DNA of 64,000 nucleotides from G963668605 sp963668605 (GTDB lineage Bacteria > Acidobacteriota > Terriglobia > Bryobacterales > Bryobacteraceae), in contig OY764903.1 in the NCBI GenBank assembly GCA_963668605.1, forward strand, positions 1,426,001 through 1,490,000, written 5' to 3'. The notes below the pieces were generated by a model. That model was given only the letters and a program-made list of their open reading frames with translations. It was not told the origin of the DNA and searched no databases. A program made the translations under genes and the position numbers. Positions 9,127-16,508 of the stretch are shown here, in pieces. The first letter of the stretch is position 1, and each line of letters opens with the position of its first letter.

Positions 9127-10727
9127 TGGACGCCGCTCCCCGCGAATCGTTCGAGCAGAACCCGCTTGAGCACCTTCGATGTCACACCTTGCGGCATGCC
9201 TCCGGGCGCCAGGACATAGACGCGGCGGGGCGCCTTGTACGCAGCCAGTCTTTCGCGACACCAGACTAGCAGGTCCTCTTCGGCCGCGCCGCCTTCGCTT
9301 CGCAGTTCAATGACGCCCACGGGAACCTCGCCCTTTTCCGCGTGGGGCACGCCGAAGGCAGCGGCGCGGGCGACGGCCGGGTGCGCGGCCATGGCCTCTT
9401 CCAACTCACGGGCGTAGACCGAATAGCCGCCGCACTTGATCACGTCCTTGTCCCGGCCGGCTAATCGCACCATCCCGAAAACATTGCGCACGGCAAGGTC
9501 GCCCGTTCGCATCCATCGATCGCCGGTAAACAGTGCGGCGCTTCCTTCAGCGTCATTCCAGTAACCGCTGGAAAGGCCGGGACCCTTCACTAGACATTCG
9601 CCAAGAGTGCCCGCCGGAACGGGGCGTCCCGCTTGATCCGCAATTCGAATCCGGAACGGTGGAATGGGAATACAGAGGTCGCCGTCTCCGGGAAGAAAAC
9701 TCGCATCCAATCCCAGCATCACAATGCCGCCTAGTTCCACCATACCGTAGGCGTTGAGCAGCAACGGACGAACGCGGCGGCCACCCGGAAGGCGGAACAG
9801 CGCGCCATATTCGTGCAAGCCCTGGCGCACGGCAACCGGCAGATAATCGCTGGCGGATAGCCACACGCGAATGCTCGCCAGTCTCTCTTTCGCCGGTTGT
9901 GCGTTGACGAGTTTCGCCATCATTGCGGGTACGCCGGCGAACGTCGTAATGCGGCGGCGCTCAATGACGTCGAGCGCGCGGGCGGTGTCGAAGTGTTCCA
10001 GAAAACATCCTGGCACACCCGCGATGAGGCCGTAGATTGCGATGCTCACGGCCATTATGTGAGACCACGGCAGCGCAATCAGCGCCAGATCCTTTGAACC
10101 TAGAAATGGTGCGACTAGCGCGGCCGTCGATCGGCCGCCGAGAAGTGCGCGACTGGACAGCGTAGCGCCTTTGGGAAAACCGGAAGTGCCGGAGGTGTGA
10201 AAAATGGCGACCGCGCGTGTGGGTTCGATGTTCGCCGGAGGCAGGGGCGGACTTGAGCAGTTGCGAGAGGGGCGGAGAAATCCGCTGAGTGTGCTGGAAT
10301 CCTCGTCGTCCTCAATCCATTGCGCAAAAGGCAAAGCTGCGCGTGAGCCGATGGAGCGGTCGAAAACAGCCCGGTCGGTGACCAGGATTTTTGCTCCGGA
10401 AGTTGCGGCAATTCTCTGAACCTCGGCGAGCGAGAGCAGCGGATTCAGCGGCACAGCAATGCCACCCGCACGAATCACGGCAAGGAACCAGCGGAAGCAG
10501 CGTATGTCGTTCGTGCGGTAAATGGCGACGAGGCCGCCTGGTTCGAGACCGGCTTCTTCCACGAGAAAGCGGCTGAGCGTGCAGACATCAGAATGCAACT
10601 CGCTGAGATATTGCGGCTGATCGTTCTCGTAGCTGACGATGCGGTCTCCGGTCCGGCGGAGCAGTTCATCCAGCAGGTTCGAAGACGTGAGGTCACGATC
10701 GAAAGAAAGGCTGAGACGGCTGAACAT
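9123..10727 (-). CDS. AMP-forming acyl-CoA ligase/synthetase
   Basis: A 534-residue member of the ANL superfamily, which activates a carboxylic acid with ATP to an acyl-AMP and then a thioester. The P-loop AIFHTSGTSGFPKGATLS, the A5-type NAYGMVELGG, the hinge MRTGDLA...GRDKDVIKCGGYSVYARELEE and a C-terminal lysine in VTSKVLKR are all present. The substrate is not evident; the neighbours (thioester reductase-like SDR, radical SAM enzyme) suggest a fatty or other lipid acid. It starts 3 bases after the SDR stop and its own stop overlaps the next ATG, so it is an internal operon gene. Confidence 0.9.
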   Translation of the reverse strand: MFSRLSLSFDRDLTSSNLLDELLRRTGDRIVSYENDQPQYLSELHSDVCTLSRFLVEEAGLEPGGLVAIYRTNDIRCFRWFLAVIRAGGIAVPLNPLLSLAEVQRIAATSGAKILVTDRAVFDRSIGSRAALPFAQWIEDDEDSSTLSGFLRPSRNCSSPPLPPANIEPTRAVAIFHTSGTSGFPKGATLSSRALLGGRSTAALVAPFLGSKDLALIALPWSHIMAVSIAIYGLIAGVPGCFLEHFDTARALDVIERRRITTFAGVPAMMAKLVNAQPAKERLASIRVWLSASDYLPVAVRQGLHEYGALFRLPGGRRVRPLLLNAYGMVELGGIVMLGLDASFLPGDGDLCIPIPPFRIRIADQAGRPVPAGTLGECLVKGPGLSSGYWNDAEGSAALFTGDRWMRTGDLAVRNVFGMVRLAGRDKDVIKCGGYSVYARELEEAMAAHPAVARAAAFGVPHAEKGEVPVGVIELRSEGGAAEEDLLVWCRERLAAYKAPRRVYVLAPGGMPQGVTSKVLKRVLLERFAGSGVQ

Positions 10728-10730
10728 GAC

Positions 10731-11846
10731 TCAGTGCGTGGAAGCGGGCGTACGGCCCCAATCGGTTTCCTGACAGTAAACGAAGAGCTTATCCAAATAT
10801 TCCATCACATGAGGAGCTCGTACTCCAAGAGGTCCGAGGAGTTCATCGGCCACCGCAGTGTCGAATGACATGCGCATCGAGAAATATGCACGGTAGGATC
10901 GTCCGTTGCGCAGTACGCGGCGTTTCGGTCCCCACAGGAAGGCGAAAAGCAGCGGGCGCAGCACGGCGAAGAAGACGTCAGGGTTCACATAGCGCGGCGC
11001 TGGCACATTGAAGAACGCAGCCGCGCGCTCGGCGATTTCCTGAATAGTCGCACTGCCGCGTGGACCGGCGCAGAGATGGACGGTGCGCCCATATGCGCGC
11101 TCCTCGAAGGTGAGCCGCGCGACCGCTTCCGCAACGAAGTCCACCGGGACCACATCCACTACGGCATCCGGAAATCCTGGCACCGTACGCCACAGGCGGC
11201 GGGCATAAATCTTGAGCGGCCAGTAGAGCGTTTTGAAACTGCTGGTAACGCCGGTACGCGAATCGCCGACGATAATGCTCGGCCGCAGAATCACGCCGGG
11301 GATGGACTCGAGCTGAGTGCGAACCAGAGTCTCCGCCTCGAACTTCGTGCGCTCGTAAGTGTTGCGGAAACCCTGTCCAGCGCTGAGTTCGGTTTCGCGG
11401 ACCAGGCCCGCGCGGTCTCCCGCGACGTATGCCGTGCCGACATACGCGAGGCTGCGCAGACGGCCTGCGCGGCGGGCTTCCGCGGCGAATGCGAGGATAT
11501 TGCGAGTGCCGTCCACATTGATGCGCCGGGCTTCCTCGAGCGGTTGATCGAAGCGCACAGTGGCGGCGGAGTGAATTACCCGCGTCGCGCCGCTCACCAG
11601 CCTGCCGTAATCCTGTTCGGACAACCCGCAGCGTGGCAGACTGACGTCGGCCGGCAGCGCCTCGACGCGGTCCAGGGCGGATTCCGGCACCATGGCAGCA
11701 ACGCGGTCATGTCCACTGCGGCCCTTTTTGTCGCGCACCAGCAGTGACAGATGCGCATCGGGGTGGCGATCGAGAAGCACGCGTACGAGTTGAGTCCCGA
11801 GAAATCCCGTGGCTCCGGTGATAACGATGCGCTCTTCGGATGGCAT
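10731..11846 (-). CDS. Extended SDR, thioester reductase/male-sterility-like
   Basis: A 371-residue extended short-chain dehydrogenase. The Rossmann motif is VITGATGFLGTQLVRVLL, the catalytic residues are in YERTKFEAE (YxxxK), and PSIIVGDSRTG and VDVVPVDFVAEA match the NAD_binding_4 group that includes thioester reductases and fatty acyl-CoA reductases. Next to an acyl-CoA ligase this fits reduction of an activated acyl group to an aldehyde or alcohol, but a sugar-type epimerase role cannot be excluded. Its ATG directly follows the stop codon of the radical SAM gene. Confidence 0.85.
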   Translation of the reverse strand: MPSEERIVITGATGFLGTQLVRVLLDRHPDAHLSLLVRDKKGRSGHDRVAAMVPESALDRVEALPADVSLPRCGLSEQDYGRLVSGATRVIHSAATVRFDQPLEEARRINVDGTRNILAFAAEARRAGRLRSLAYVGTAYVAGDRAGLVRETELSAGQGFRNTYERTKFEAETLVRTQLESIPGVILRPSIIVGDSRTGVTSSFKTLYWPLKIYARRLWRTVPGFPDAVVDVVPVDFVAEAVARLTFEERAYGRTVHLCAGPRGSATIQEIAERAAAFFNVPAPRYVNPDVFFAVLRPLLFAFLWGPKRRVLRNGRSYRAYFSMRMSFDTAVADELLGPLGVRAPHVMEYLDKLFVYCQETDWGRTPASTH

Positions 11847-13064
11847 CTAGACGGGCGCCAGCTCGGAAAGCTTCACCCAGAAATCGGGCTTCGAGAGGCG
11901 GCAGCGGGCGGAGGGTTCCGCATACAGCGTGTGCGTCGACATCGATTCCCAGATTTCCTTGAGCGGCTGCTTCCGGATATTGCCGAATGAGTAGGGCGTG
12001 AAATCGCAAGGGCTGACATCGCCGTTGGCCCGCAGATGGACCTGCACCATACCGGCGGGGCAGCCTTCGGCCACGCAAGGATAGGCGATGCTCGAAAACA
12101 TCGTTTGATGAATGATGCGCGGGAATTCGGGCAGCGCTGTGTACTTCGCGCGGAAGTCGACGATGTGCCGGGCATCCTCGTCGCTGAGCATGCACTCGTG
12201 CTGGGCGGAGAGGCGTCCGGTAGGTATCACGTCGAAGAGGAAAACCTCCAGCACGTTCAGGTCGCGCGCGAGCTTCATCATGTCGTCGAGTTCGCCGTTT
12301 TGAATCTTCTCTTTCGTCGCGTATGTGGAGATGCCGGTCAGAATGCCGGCTTCCTGGCAGAACCGCAGACCGCGGTACGCCTTCTCGGCGAGGCCGGGGC
12401 GTTGGCGATTGGTATTATGCTGCTCTGGGTCGGAATAATCCATGCTCACGAAGACCCCGAACACGCCTGCCTGCTTAAGCTTCGCGACGGTGTGCTCCAG
12501 CAGGAACTCGCCGTTGGTAAAGACCGTACAGACGCTGCGGTTCTTGTCGACGGCGTTGACGAGGTCGTAGATCTTTTCGTAGAGCAAGGGCTCGCCGCCG
12601 GTGAGCACGACGCAGGTGGTGCCGAGATCGACGGTCTGCTCGATGGCGTCCTTGAGCTCGTCGAAGCTGAGGGCGCTCTCCTCACGCCGGGTTTTCTCCT
12701 GATAATCAACAGCCGAGCAGTGCAGGCAATCGCACTGGCAGTTGTAGGTGACCGCCATTGTGATGACGTGTGGAGTCCGGCCAGCCGAGACGAAGTCGAG
12801 CTTGCCTTCCGCTCCGGCGTTGGCCTTGAGCAGATTCTCCATGATCAACTTGACGCGGCGCCGCGCTGCCGGAGAGCCGAGCGGCGGCGTAAGGAGCGAG
12901 AAGGCCTGATAGCCATTCTCGATTTCCACCAGGGGCTTCCCGGCGATGTAATAGTTTTCCTGTGCGCGGCGATAATTAGCCATCGTGTTGCGGATCGCAC
13001 TGCGCTGCCAGGTTTTAAGATCTGAACTCACGACTCCCCCACTCTCCGGGATGGCATACACCAA
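11847..13064 (-). CDS. Radical SAM enzyme with SPASM-like C-terminal cysteines
   Basis: About 405 residues. The [4Fe-4S]-binding CX3CX2C motif is in TYNCQCDCLHCSA (Cys109, Cys113, Cys116 from the 13064 start), followed by the GGE motif LTGGEPLL. The C-terminal part has CVAEGCPAG and GDVSPCDFTPYSFGNI, like the auxiliary-cluster domain of SPASM proteins. The ~100 residues before the radical core are an extra N-terminal domain. The reaction is unknown. It is the first gene of a four-gene operon. TTG 13064 is the longest start; GTG 13031, only 2 bases after GGGGGAG, is an alternative. The ISKra4-type element ends 83 bases upstream. Confidence 0.85.
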   Translation of the reverse strand: MVYAIPESGGVVSSDLKTWQRSAIRNTMANYRRAQENYYIAGKPLVEIENGYQAFSLLTPPLGSPAARRRVKLIMENLLKANAGAEGKLDFVSAGRTPHVITMAVTYNCQCDCLHCSAVDYQEKTRREESALSFDELKDAIEQTVDLGTTCVVLTGGEPLLYEKIYDLVNAVDKNRSVCTVFTNGEFLLEHTVAKLKQAGVFGVFVSMDYSDPEQHNTNRQRPGLAEKAYRGLRFCQEAGILTGISTYATKEKIQNGELDDMMKLARDLNVLEVFLFDVIPTGRLSAQHECMLSDEDARHIVDFRAKYTALPEFPRIIHQTMFSSIAYPCVAEGCPAGMVQVHLRANGDVSPCDFTPYSFGNIRKQPLKEIWESMSTHTLYAEPSARCRLSKPDFWVKLSELAPV

Positions 13065-13138
13065 GAAAACGGATTGCTACCAACGCAGAGAATAACTTCT
13101 GACGGTATCCTAAACCGGAATGGCGAGTCAAGTTCAGA

Positions 13139-13147
13139 TTCGGAGTT
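13139..13147. repeat. Left copy of the 9-bp target duplication of the ISKra4-type element
   Basis: TTCGGAGTT directly precedes the left terminal repeat and recurs exactly at 14982-14990 after the right one. A perfect direct repeat indicates a fairly recent insertion. Confidence 0.9.
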
Positions 13148-13198
13148 GGGTGCACGACACCAGAGTGATGCCCAGAGCGAAAGCGCACTGGGAGGTTG

Positions 13199-13235
13199 TT
13201 GCCGCCATTATACTGACAGCGTATAATGCTGTCAG
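13199..13235 (+). promoter_or_regulatory. Transposase promoter with a palindrome centred on the -10 box
   Basis: TTGCCG (13199-13204) and a perfect TATAAT (13222-13227) are 17 bases apart, a good housekeeping promoter just inside the left end. The -10 box is the loop of a perfect 8-bp inverted repeat, CTGACAGC (13213-13220) and GCTGTCAG (13228-13235). Such a placement would let a dimeric repressor, or the transposase itself, block RNA polymerase. Transcription would start near 13234, giving a leader of only about 8 bases before GTG 13243. Confidence 0.6.
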
Positions 13236-13242
13236 GTGAATC

Positions 13243-13635
13243 GTGCCCACTTCTCTCGATCTCAATGCTCTTCGCCTGCAACGCGATCAACTCAAAGCCG
13301 AACTTGCTCAGGTCGGCGACATGCGTCCGGGTTCGCTCGTACCCCGGTATCGTAAATGCGGCAAGCCGACTTGCCATTGCGCCAAGAAGGGTTCCCAAGG
13401 TCATGGCCCTTCGTATTCGCTGACCCATCCCATTGCTGGCAAGACGGTAACGCGGATCATTCCCGCCGGCCCCGCCGTGGACCGCACCCGCCTGCAATTG
13501 CAGGAATACCATCGCTTCCGGCGCTTGGTGCAGCAGTTGACCACGGTCTCAGAACAGCTCTGCGATCTCGAATTGCGTCAAGGCGCACCCGCAGACGTCA
13601 AAAAAAACTGCGCTCGACGGCCTGCTCGCCGCTGA
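13243..13635 (+). CDS. ISKra4-associated DUF6788-like protein (first transposase frame)
   Basis: 130 residues from a GTG start. The middle, GSLVPRYRKCGKPTCHCAKKG followed by HGPSYSLTH, has the CGK-x-CxC pattern of DUF6788 proteins that accompany ISKra4-family transposases and may bind zinc. The end of the frame contains a run of eight A (13600-13607). Losing one A by transcript slippage, or a ribosomal +1 shift, would enter the second frame and give one protein of about 570 residues. Without slippage the protein ends 28 bases after the run. Confidence 0.8.
   Translation: MPTSLDLNALRLQRDQLKAELAQVGDMRPGSLVPRYRKCGKPTCHCAKKGSQGHGPSYSLTHPIAGKTVTRIIPAGPAVDRTRLQLQEYHRFRRLVQQLTTVSEQLCDLELRQGAPADVKKNCARRPARR
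13600..13607 (+). promoter_or_regulatory. A8 slippery tract joining the two ISKra4 frames
   Basis: Eight consecutive A lie in the overlap (13541-13635) where both transposase frames are open. Deleting one A makes the reading continuous into the second frame. Similar A-runs drive programmed slippage in other insertion sequences. Confidence 0.55.
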
Positions 13636-13639
13636 ACTT

Positions 13640-14956
13640 TTGTGGGACATCGAAGCCCTGCTGGGGCGGCAGTGTCTCGCCGAACTCGATCTGGAAGCGC
13701 TGGAGTCCGCCGTGCGCCGGCAAGCCTTGCGACTGGCCGGACGCGCGGTCGAGCAACGCCTCAACGCAGACCATTCCGATGCCGCCCAGTCTCACCTTCG
13801 CTGCCCGTGTGGGCAATGGGCACGTTACGCGGGCCGGCGCGAAAAGACATTTGCCAGCGTTCTCGGCGCGCTCAAACTTGCGCGTGCTTACTTTCATTGC
13901 TCGGGTTGCGGTCGCGGCTTCTGCCCGCGGGACCGGCAACTCGGGTTGGAGAACACTGCGCTTTCGCCTGCTGTCACACGCATGATCGGCACGGTCGGTG
14001 CGATGGTCAGCTTTGAGGAAGGCAGCCAGTTACTTGCCGAACTGGCAGCTCTCGCCATTGATGCCAAACAGGTGGAGCGAACGGCCGAAGCTCTCGGCGC
14101 AGCCATCGCCGCCGACGAGAAGCGGAATGCGACCCCTGCCGCTGCTCTGCCATTGCCGCCGACCCTGTACTTGGGTCTGGATGGGACCGGTATTCCGATG
14201 CGGGCCTCGGAGTTGAACGGCCGGACAGGCAAGCAAGCCGATGGATCGGCCAAAACGCGAGAAGTGAAGTTGTGCACCGTCTGGAGCGCCGAGGGGCGCG
14301 ACGAGAATGGCACCCCGGTCCGCGACCCAGGCTCGGTCAGCTATTCGGCGGCAATCGAAACCGCAGCTACCCTCGACACCGACAAGCAGCGCTCGCCCTT
14401 CTCCGAGCGCGTCTTGCGGGAGGCCACCCGCCGACGTTTCACCCAAGCACAAGGCACTGTGGTGATCGGTGACGGAGCCGCTTGGATCTGGAAGATCGCG
14501 CAGGAGTTGTTTCCACGAGCGATTCAGATCGTGGATCGCTTTCACGTCAAAGAACACCTCAGCGACCTGTCCAAACTGCTCTATCCGCACAAGCCCGATC
14601 AAGCGAAACTCTGGGCGGCACGCAGGCATGAGGAACTCGATAGCGGCCGCTTGCCGGAGCTGTTACGTGCTCTGCGCCGCCAAGCCGGTCATTGCGCGGA
14701 GGCCCGCAAGTGCTTCCAATACATCCACGGCAATCGCGATCGCATGCGCTACCCACAATTCCGTGCGCAGGGCCTATGCACTTCCTCCGGAGTCGTTGAA
14801 GCCGGCTGTAAACTCGCGATTGGCACCCGGCTGAAACGCGCCGGCATGCACTGGACAACCGCCGGATCCAACGCCATCATCGCCCTTCGCTGTTCGAAGC
14901 TCAGTGGCAGGTTTCAGGACTTCTGGGAGCGCCGATCAGAACCGAGCGCCGCTTGA
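13640..14956 (+). CDS. ISKra4-family DDE transposase (second frame)
   Basis: 438 residues if read alone from TTG 13640; the frame is open from 13541 and so overlaps the end of the first frame. Early in the protein a zinc-finger-like CPCG...CSGCGRGFCPRD appears. Candidate catalytic acids lie in YLGLDGTGIPM (D), VVIGDGAAWIW (D) and SSGVVEAGCKL (E), and IVDRFHVKEHL is typical of the family. It catalyses cutting and joining of the element ends. The lack of an ATG and of a Shine-Dalgarno site suggests it is normally made by frameshift fusion with the upstream frame. Confidence 0.88.
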   Translation: MWDIEALLGRQCLAELDLEALESAVRRQALRLAGRAVEQRLNADHSDAAQSHLRCPCGQWARYAGRREKTFASVLGALKLARAYFHCSGCGRGFCPRDRQLGLENTALSPAVTRMIGTVGAMVSFEEGSQLLAELAALAIDAKQVERTAEALGAAIAADEKRNATPAAALPLPPTLYLGLDGTGIPMRASELNGRTGKQADGSAKTREVKLCTVWSAEGRDENGTPVRDPGSVSYSAAIETAATLDTDKQRSPFSERVLREATRRRFTQAQGTVVIGDGAAWIWKIAQELFPRAIQIVDRFHVKEHLSDLSKLLYPHKPDQAKLWAARRHEELDSGRLPELLRALRRQAGHCAEARKCFQYIHGNRDRMRYPQFRAQGLCTSSGVVEAGCKLAIGTRLKRAGMHWTTAGSNAIIALRCSKLSGRFQDFWERRSEPSAA

Positions 14957-14981
14957 TCCGTCACTTTCTAGTCGTGCACCC

Positions 14982-14990
14982 TTCGGAGTT
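14982..14990. repeat. Right copy of the 9-bp target duplication
   Basis: TTCGGAGTT, identical to 13139-13147, immediately follows the right terminal repeat. Confidence 0.9.
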
Positions 14991-15044
14991 AAGATCTGTG
15001 GCACCCGGCTGGTTGCGGGCCAGCAACTCGGCTACACTGCGTTC

Positions 15045-15422
15045 ATGAAAGCCATTGCGGACGTGTGCATTATTCCGATCGGCGTGGGCGTGTCTTTGTC
15101 GGCGCAGGTTGCGGCGTGCGAGCGCGTATTGACGAGCGCCGGGCTCAAGACCGAATTGCACGCGAACGGAACAAACGTCGAAGGCGAATGGGATGCAGTC
15201 ATGGCGGCCGTGAAACGCTGCCATGAAGTGCTGCATGAGATGGGCGTGCCGCGCGTGCATACGGAGATTCGCATCGGCACGCGGAGCGATCGCACCCAGA
15301 GCATGGAAGACAAACTCGCCAGCGTGAAGGCGAAACTAGTGCAGTGTCTCACAAATAACTTTACAATGGTTCGTTCCGCGGGCATACTGGATGTACCATG
15401 TGGAGCGTGGCGGAACCGTTAG
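15045..15422 (+). CDS. MTH1187-family thiamine-binding protein, 3' end rewritten by IS630
   Basis: The first 98 residues (MKAIADVCIIPIG..., HANGTNVEGEWDAVMAAVKRCHEVL, RVHTEIRIGTRSD) form a complete YkoF/MTH1187-type domain (DUF77), a small ferredoxin-like fold that binds thiamine or a related pyrimidine. The IS630 element entered at the TA of codon 98 (CTA). Removing it restores CTA-GGC-TGA, a 99-residue protein. Now the frame runs 27 residues into the element and ends at 15422, overlapping the transposase start by 25 bases. The fold is probably intact. TACACT (15033-15038) lies 6 bases before the ATG, suggesting a leaderless mRNA. Confidence 0.85.
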   Translation: MKAIADVCIIPIGVGVSLSAQVAACERVLTSAGLKTELHANGTNVEGEWDAVMAAVKRCHEVLHEMGVPRVHTEIRIGTRSDRTQSMEDKLASVKAKLVQCLTNNFTMVRSAGILDVPCGAWRNR

Positions 15423-16477
15423 CTTTAGATCCAGACCAGCGGCGCACGTTGGAAGCGTGGGTCCATGCCCGCAACACGCCGCAGAAGATCGTTTTTCGTT
15501 CGCGCATCGTGCTGTTGGCAGCCAGCGGCCAGCCGAATCGGCGGATCGCCCAAGAACTGAAGACCAGCCGTCCGACGGTGATTCTGTGGCGGCAACGTTT
15601 TCTCAGCAGCGGGCCGGTAGCACTCACCGAAGATGAGCCTGGGCGTGGCCGCAAGGCGGGAGTTTCAGTCGAGAAAGTGAAGCAGATTGTGGAGGCCACG
15701 CTGCATAGCCAGCCGGTCTGCGCTACGCACTGGAGCGTGCGAACCATGGCGGTCGCACAAAGCGTCAGCCCAGCCACAGTGCAACGAATCTGGGACGCCC
15801 ACGGTTTGCAGCCGCATCGCAGTAAGACCTTCAAATTGTCGCGGGATAAGCGGTTCGTAGAAAAGCTCACCGACGTGGTGGGCCTATACCTGAATCCGCC
15901 GGACAAGGCACTGGTGCTATGTTTCGATGAGAAGAGCCAGATTCAAGCCTTAGACCGAACGCAGCCGGGCCTGCCCATGAAAAAGGGCCGCTGCGGTACG
16001 ATGACCCACGACTACAAACGTCACGGCACGACGACACTATTCGCCGTCCTGAACGTGCTCGAAGGAACCGTGATCGGAGAGTGCATGGCGCGGCACAGGC
16101 ACCAGGAGTTTCTCAAGTTCCTTCGAAAGATCGATCGGGAAACGCCAGCCGATCTGACCTTGCATCTCATCCTGGATAACTACTCGGCACACAAGCATGA
16201 CGCTGTCCAACGATGGTTGAAGCGCCACGGTCGATTTCAACTTCACTACACACCCACGAGTTCCTCATGGCTGAATCTAGTGGAGCGCTGGTTTCGCGAG
16301 ATCACCGACAAGCGTATTCGGCGTGGCAGTTTCCACAGTGTGGGAGAACTGGAACAGGCGATCAACGAATATCTGGCCCACAACAATAAGCAACCGAAGC
16401 CATTCGTTTGGACAGCGAGCGTGAACAAGATCCTGGAAAAGATCGGCCATTGTAAAGCTATTTTAGAGACACTACAC
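15339..16477 (+). mobile_element. Complete IS630-type insertion sequence (1139 bp)
   Basis: The terminal inverted repeats, 15339-15369 and 16447-16477, match at 27 of 31 positions. TA at 15337-15338 and 16478-16479 is the duplicated target, as in the IS630/Tc1 group. One transposase gene fills the element. The right end carries no stop codon of its own: the transposase stop TAG is made from the duplicated TA and the next chromosomal G. Confidence 0.93.
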
Positions 16478-16480
16478 TAG
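15398..16480 (+). CDS. IS630-family transposase
   Basis: 360 residues. The N-terminal half has two helix-turn-helix units (QPNRRIAQELKTSRPTVILWRQRF and SVSPATVQRIWDAHGLQP). The catalytic DDE triad is in LCFDEKSQ (D), HLILDNYSAHKH (D) and NLVERWFREITDK (E). It excises and inserts the element at TA. The coding region extends to the very end of the element and stops only in the flank. Its start lies inside the extension of the thiamine-binding gene, so translation of that gene may now reach the transposase start. Confidence 0.95.
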   Translation: MWSVAEPLALDPDQRRTLEAWVHARNTPQKIVFRSRIVLLAASGQPNRRIAQELKTSRPTVILWRQRFLSSGPVALTEDEPGRGRKAGVSVEKVKQIVEATLHSQPVCATHWSVRTMAVAQSVSPATVQRIWDAHGLQPHRSKTFKLSRDKRFVEKLTDVVGLYLNPPDKALVLCFDEKSQIQALDRTQPGLPMKKGRCGTMTHDYKRHGTTTLFAVLNVLEGTVIGECMARHRHQEFLKFLRKIDRETPADLTLHLILDNYSAHKHDAVQRWLKRHGRFQLHYTPTSSSWLNLVERWFREITDKRIRRGSFHSVGELEQAINEYLAHNNKQPKPFVWTASVNKILEKIGHCKAILETLH

Positions 16481-16508
16481 GCTGATCGTATGAGTGTATA
16501 CTTCCTGC

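Larger units (their letters stand above)
13148..14981 (+). mobile_element. Complete ISKra4-type insertion sequence (1834 bp)
   Basis: The ends are imperfect inverted repeats: 13148-13172 and 14957-14981 share the outer GGGTGCACGAC and 18 of 25 positions overall. Both sides carry the same 9-bp target duplication. Inside are a DUF6788-like small reading frame and an ISKra4-family transposase frame. The element landed between the divergent radical SAM and thiamine-binding genes; joining the flanks restores a plausible intergenic region. Intact ends, duplication and catalytic residues suggest an element that is, or was recently, active. Confidence 0.92.

Noticed and set aside
13015..13512. Minus-strand frame of 165 codons over the left end of the ISKra4 element
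   Set aside because: It spans the insertion junction and mixes chromosomal and element DNA, so it cannot be an ancestral gene; no domain is visible.
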